A DNA stretch of 64,000 bases. Origin: Platerodrilus igneus (taxonomy: Eukaryota; Arthropoda; Insecta; Coleoptera; Lycidae). This document shows positions 60,144 through 64,000 of the stretch, piece after piece. Below the pieces are notes generated by a model. That model had not been told where the DNA came from and ran no database searches. It saw nothing but the letters and a program-made list of their open reading frames with translations. Location of the stretch: the NCBI GenBank assembly GCA_036346225.1, contig JARFIW010000500.1, forward strand, positions 1,922,001-1,986,000, given 5' to 3'. Each line of letters starts with the position of its first letter. Position 1 is the first letter of the stretch. The translations under genes and the position numbers were made by a program.

Positions 60144-60860
60144 TTAGTTATAGGATCCTTTTTTTTTGTTTTTTGTTTGTCCGTTTGGTTTGTGATAAAT
60201 TCGACAATGTTGATTCTTGGCTGGTTTCTTGTTTATTTCTGATAATGCAGCTTTAATACATGACATCTTGCCTGTTAAAGTAATATTTAGCTTTATAAGT
60301 GCGTCTTCTATTACATTGTGTGGTATGGATAGGCTAACATTTGAAATAATCATCCTTATGGTCTGCATTAGTAATTTACCTATTTCCATTTCTGTATTAT
60401 TCACTGTTATTTTAGGATGATTATTTACGATCTGATCAGCGTCTTCTTTTGTAGTTAAATAAATACAGATCCAGTTGTTTGCTATTCTTGATGCAAAGGT
60501 TATATTTTTAGGATCTATTATTTATGTGATTGCATTTAAATAATCTTCTAATGTTATGTTTGGTAATGAATTTAATATAATCGCATTTTCTTTTGAAGGC
60601 AAACTGCTTGCAGACGTTTGTTTGTTTGGTGCCTTGACTTTTACTGCATTCGAATATGTCCCTTCTTTTACTGTCTGATGGATGAATGGGTTTTTTGTTT
60701 GGCTGATAGAATGATTTATGGTGGGGGTGTTATTGTTGGTAAAGGATACATTTCAGGTAGTTTTGGTAAGTGGTTTGGGTTAGGTCTATTTATTGTGGTT
60801 GTATTAAAAGGAGGAGGAATGTTTAGAAAACAATATCTGTTTTGATTTTATCACTTGCTA
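60144..60860 (-). pseudogene. I-like element, ORF1 (Gag-like)
   Basis: Minus-strand frame with WICIYLTTKEDADQIVNNHP upstream of the Met at 60404, then VNNTEMEIGKLLMQTIRMI and SNVSLSIPHNVIEDALIKLN. The spacing resembles nucleic-acid-binding ORF1 proteins of I/LOA-type elements. A stop near 60523 and low-complexity Pro/Asn-rich text upstream leave the start unclear. No CCHC knuckles are seen in the readable part. Confidence 0.65.
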
Positions 60861-61473
60861 ATATTATTATTTCCGAGGTCGTATTTTATATCAACGAATT
60901 CACTTATAATCTGAACTGTACTGTTGAACATATGGTCGCAGAATGAAAGTAAATTGTTTAAAAATATGTCTGAAATGTTAAATAAGCATTGTTTTCTCTG
61001 TTGGATGTATCTGTCAGTGTTTAGAGATACTTTATTCAGAGGTGCACAAGTTAAACTCGTTCACTTTAATCTGAGCCATCCTCCTACAATTCCAATTTCA
61101 GTCTCCACAAACCATGTCAAGTTTTATTTAGTTATCTTTTCTCTGAATTCGATACTCTTAACAACGAATTCTTGTCAGTTGTTAGTTCAAATCTATTTCA
61201 CTTTTATCAAACTATCTGACTTACGCAAAAGTTCTTTAGATGCTTTTAATTTTATTCTAGTAGTAGTTTCTGCTCAGAATGTTTCACGTAATTATATGCA
61301 ATTCTATTTTTACTTACTTTTTTATTAGTCTCAAAGAGAGCATAAAATGCAACAACTTTCTTTTATTTAAGTTTAACTCAAATGATTTTAAATTTAAAAG
61401 CAGCACCTAGTTATCGCAAATACTTTGAGTTGTAGTTATCGTAAATATTTGTTGTGTAATTATCTGTTTCAAA
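60861..61473. other. No gene recognised
   Basis: An open plus-strand frame at 60924-61328 has no recognisable motif. It might be the eroded ORF1 of the element that follows. Confidence 0.35.
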
Positions 61474-62692
61474 TATTCTTTATGTAGGGGAAACTAAAAT
61501 ATGCACACTTAAATGTTCGATCTCTATTGATAAACTTGACTGAACTTAAAGACCTTGTGTTGCAATATGATTATGATTTAATAGCTATCACTGAAATGCT
61601 GCTCTCCAACAATATCTCAATGATGTTTTCATTGGTAGCTATGTTATTGTGCGGAACGAAAGATTGTCTAGAGGTGGTGGAGTAGCTTTTTGTATAAAAA
61701 CCCGTTTACTAATAATATTATCAGCTCAGAAAACACAAATTGAGCAGTTATGGATAGGCATTTTATTTCAAGGTTGCTGGTATGCACTTGGAGTCGTTTA
61801 TAATCCTCATTGAAGCTGCTACGTAAATTTCGTGAACTCCTTATAACACACTTTCAATTATATTACCAATAAGTGAATCTATTTTTTATTTTGGCGATTT
61901 TAATATCGACTTCTTAGATATGGAAAATCCTGCAACTATTTATTTGTTGGACTTTCTTGAAAGTTTTGGTCTCTCACAAGTAATCGAGGACCCAACTCGA
62001 GTGACAGAATAATCTACTACACTGAATGACTACATATTTACAACACGTAAAGATTTAGTCAATAATGTTGCTACTATTTGACTTCTGAATCTTTGATCAT
62101 CACTTACTTAGCTGTTTTGTAAATGTACCAAAAATTAAACCACAACCTACTTTGCACATCCACTGCGACTTCAAAAATTTTGATGATAAGCAGTTTGAAT
62201 TTGATTTACGTTCAATTCCCTGGAACAACATTTCGATAACATCAATGCAAAAATTGAATTTTTTAATGATGATTTAATTAAATCAAATGCTACCGGTAAC
62301 AATGCATTCAATATTCGTATTATTAAACTTTGTATCCATTCTTGTTACATATTGCAACCCATATTAATTTTTGTCTTACATTTTCTGCCTTTCCAAATTG
62401 TTGGAAAAAGCATTAATTTTACCATTGCCTAAGATAAAATCTCTTACAAGCATTGAGGACTTGAGATCTATAAGCATTTTGCCAGTTTTGGAGTGAATCA
62501 TTGAGGATCAGTTACAGCAGCATCTTGCAATAAAGTGATACCAGTAACACAATCTGGGTTTAAGAAAGGAGATAGTTGTGCTACAGCTTTATTGAAAATT
62601 ACTGACATAATTGCTGCTACCGACATGGAAAGATTATTATACTGGTTCTATTAGATTTCTCTAAAGCTTTCGATACAATCAATGATGAAATC

Positions 62693-63148
62693 TTGTTGTC
62701 CATGTTGCATTTTATTGACTTAGAACCTGAGGCAATAAAACTTTTTCGAAATTACTTATCTGACCGTTTTCAAGCTGTTAGTATTGACGGTCGTACCTCC
62801 CAGTTTAGTAGCATATCTTTGGGTGTTACGCAAGGCTCGATTCCTGGGTCTATCTTATTTAGTACATACATTTTGAAATTTCCATCTGCTTTATACTCCT
62901 GCAGCTCACATTTTTATACTGATGATTCCCAGAATTATATTTCTGCTGACCCATTGATAGTTAATGCAATAAATAAAGATCTAATGTGGCTTGTCGATAT
63001 TTCTCAACAGCACGCATTAAAGTTAAATGCAGATAAATCTTTCATTTTAGCATTTGGTAAAAAAAGGGATGTTCAACTGGTGACTAAAAGTATAAATATA
63101 CAAGTAAATAAGAATACACTTTTGATAGTAGATACAGCCAGAAACTAG
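62693..63148 (+). pseudogene. Jockey/CR1-like reverse transcriptase fragment
   Basis: A 151-codon frame in the RT palm: IDLEPEAIKLFRNYLSDR, TQGSIPGSILFSTYI, FYTDDSQNYISADP and LKLNADKSFILAFG. The YTDD in place of Y/FADD is unusual but may be decay. It ends at a stop at 63146-63148; similarity continues in GLTLDSNLRFKQHVSK. Confidence 0.8.
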
Positions 63149-63196
63149 GGACTAACATTAGATTCCAATCTGCGTTTTAAACAACATGTTTCTAAA

Positions 63197-63675
63197 TCTT
63201 ATTTTTTATTTCCCTTTTATCCGCTTCCACCTTTACAGTTATTAGCGGAGGTTGGAAGTATTATTTATAATTTATGCTACAAATAAATGTTTATCTTTGT
63301 ATGTTTTATATACGATGTAGGATTTCTATGTCTTTAAGATAGTTCAGCAGTGGTTCAATATTGGGTGTGTCTCTCAGGATAGTTTGTACATCTTGTTGTA
63401 TGTTGTATTTGCACCTGTTTTGTTGATATTTTTCACATTTCGTTAGGATATGCTTTACTGTTAGGTTTGTTTTACATTGTTCACATATAGGTTGAGCTTC
63501 TTTCGTCATCAAGTAGTTGTGTGTATACGCAGAGTGTCCTATTCTTAATCTTGTTAATATTATTTGTTGTCTTTGTGATTTTGGGATATGTGCATACGGT
63601 TCGGTTTTTGGTTCCATTTGTCTAAGCTTGTTATTTTGGGTGTTTTTCCAGGTTTCTTCTCATTTTTGTCTAAAT
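63197..63675 (-). mobile_element. 5'-truncated fragment of the I-like element nested in the Jockey/CR1-like copy
   Basis: About 480 bases nearly identical to 56085-56540, containing the 103-codon frame 63617-63306 with RIGHSAYTHNYLM and CEQCKTNLTVKHIL. TCTAAAT at 63191-63197 and 63669-63675 may be the target duplication. The interrupted element resumes at about 63700. Confidence 0.82.
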
Positions 63676-64000
63676 ATTTACAAAATGCTTATGCCAGTCT
63701 TAGACTAATTTATCAAAATCAGCAGGTCTTAAGCCGCCACAAAAATGGTTTTATGCAACAGTATAGTTCTTGCTAAACTAGATTTTTGCGATGTAGTGTA
63801 TGGTCCCTGCTTGGATTAACAAGATAAAGATAGAATTCAAAGACTCCAAAATGCATTCTTCGTCTAATCTTTGGCATCAGGAAACACAAAGGTATTTCTC
63901 ATAAATTGATGTGCAGTGGTTGATCATGCTGCTTGCATGTATCACAGAATTCTCATTACAAGATCTCCTCAGTACCTGTATGACAAAATAACATTTTGCA

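Larger units (their letters stand above)
56085..60860 (-). mobile_element. I-like non-LTR retrotransposon with RNase H region
   Basis: On the minus strand, 5' to 3': ORF1 (about 60860-60144), endonuclease (59878-59141), RT (about 58530-57009), an RNase H-like region (about 56990-56600, with TDSLSTIISLEKW) and a C-terminal CxxC zinc motif (56469-56182). A run of T at about 56078-56089 is the A-tail on the plus strand. Frame breaks occur near 59110, 58530 and 58240, and in the RNase H part. A second, 5'-truncated piece of the family lies at 63197-63675. Family placement (I clade versus relatives) rests on the RNase H region and domain order. Confidence 0.85.
61474..64000 (+). mobile_element. 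Degraded Jockey/CR1-like non-LTR retrotransposon, runs off the window
   Basis: The endonuclease start is at about 61490 (KYAHLNVRSLL, DLIAITEM, later YFGDFNIDFLD near 61885). RT remnants follow from about 62390 (LPKIKSLTSIEDLRSISILP, then the frame 62693-63148 with GVTQGSIPGSILF and HFYTDDSQNY in place of the usual FADD). After an interruption at 63197-63675 the distal RT region continues to the window end (LAKLDFCDVVYGPCLD, DRIQRLQNAFF). Many stops and shifts; the element is dead. Confidence 0.8.

Noticed and set aside
60924..61328. 134-codon plus-strand frame
   Set aside because: No motif is recognisable. It could be eroded ORF1 of the following retrotransposon, but that cannot be supported.

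Overview
The window looks like AT-rich arthropod (probably insect) nuclear DNA. Evidence: two split host genes with very short introns (48-51 nt), a GRASP-family Golgi protein and a cGMP-dependent-protein-kinase-like kinase, separated by a dense, nested set of insect-type transposable elements. A beetle is a guess only. I saw no rRNA, tRNA, operon or CRISPR array.

Layout. 1-2911: no recognised gene, one possible LTR-element remnant. 2912-6435: a DNA element with long foldback-like inverted ends; it carries a remnant resembling the C-terminus of a ubiquitin-specific protease, split by an RTE-type retrotransposon copy (family A, copy 1). 9490-10323: 3' fragment of a second RTE family (B). 11330-12210: decayed PIF/Harbinger transposase. 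13146-13613: MITE. 13649-17988: element with 26-bp inverted ends holding a longer RTE-B copy. 18285-20578: Tc1/mariner element with a DD83E spacing, closest to the group I recall as DD82E/Sailor. 20726-22009: the GRASP gene. 22361-28140: RTE-A copy 2, whose 3' UTR holds a 24-unit, 93-bp satellite array where copy 1 has a single unit. 28141-47095: poorly coding DNA with (TA)n tracts, a 1.3-kb palindrome and two diverged copies of a roughly 3-kb unit; the second unit is split by a Ty3/gypsy element (40215-46685) with apparently identical 522-bp LTRs. 48017-49795: decayed non-LTR element on the minus strand. 51175-53744: the PKG-like kinase gene, with four tandem copies of an exon carrying a pseudosubstrate-like motif. 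56085-60860: long I-like retrotransposon (minus). 61474-64000: decayed Jockey/CR1-like element (plus), interrupted by a fragment of the I-like family.

Most interesting observations. (1) Downstream of integrase the gypsy element carries a region that reads, through several frame breaks, as an OARD1/TARG1-like macrodomain followed by a CCCH zinc finger. (2) The kinase gene has four 177-bp-spaced, phase-compatible exon copies with differing pseudosubstrate-like motifs, plus unusual residues in both cyclic-nucleotide pockets. (3) Comparing the two RTE-A copies shows a satellite growing out of a retrotransposon 3' UTR. (4) A USP-like coding remnant lies within a foldback-type DNA element.

The two host genes read cleanly, while almost every transposon ORF is broken by single-base shifts or stops. 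The gypsy copy is odd in combining identical LTRs with many frame breaks; either a defective template was copied recently or the assembly has indel errors in repeats.
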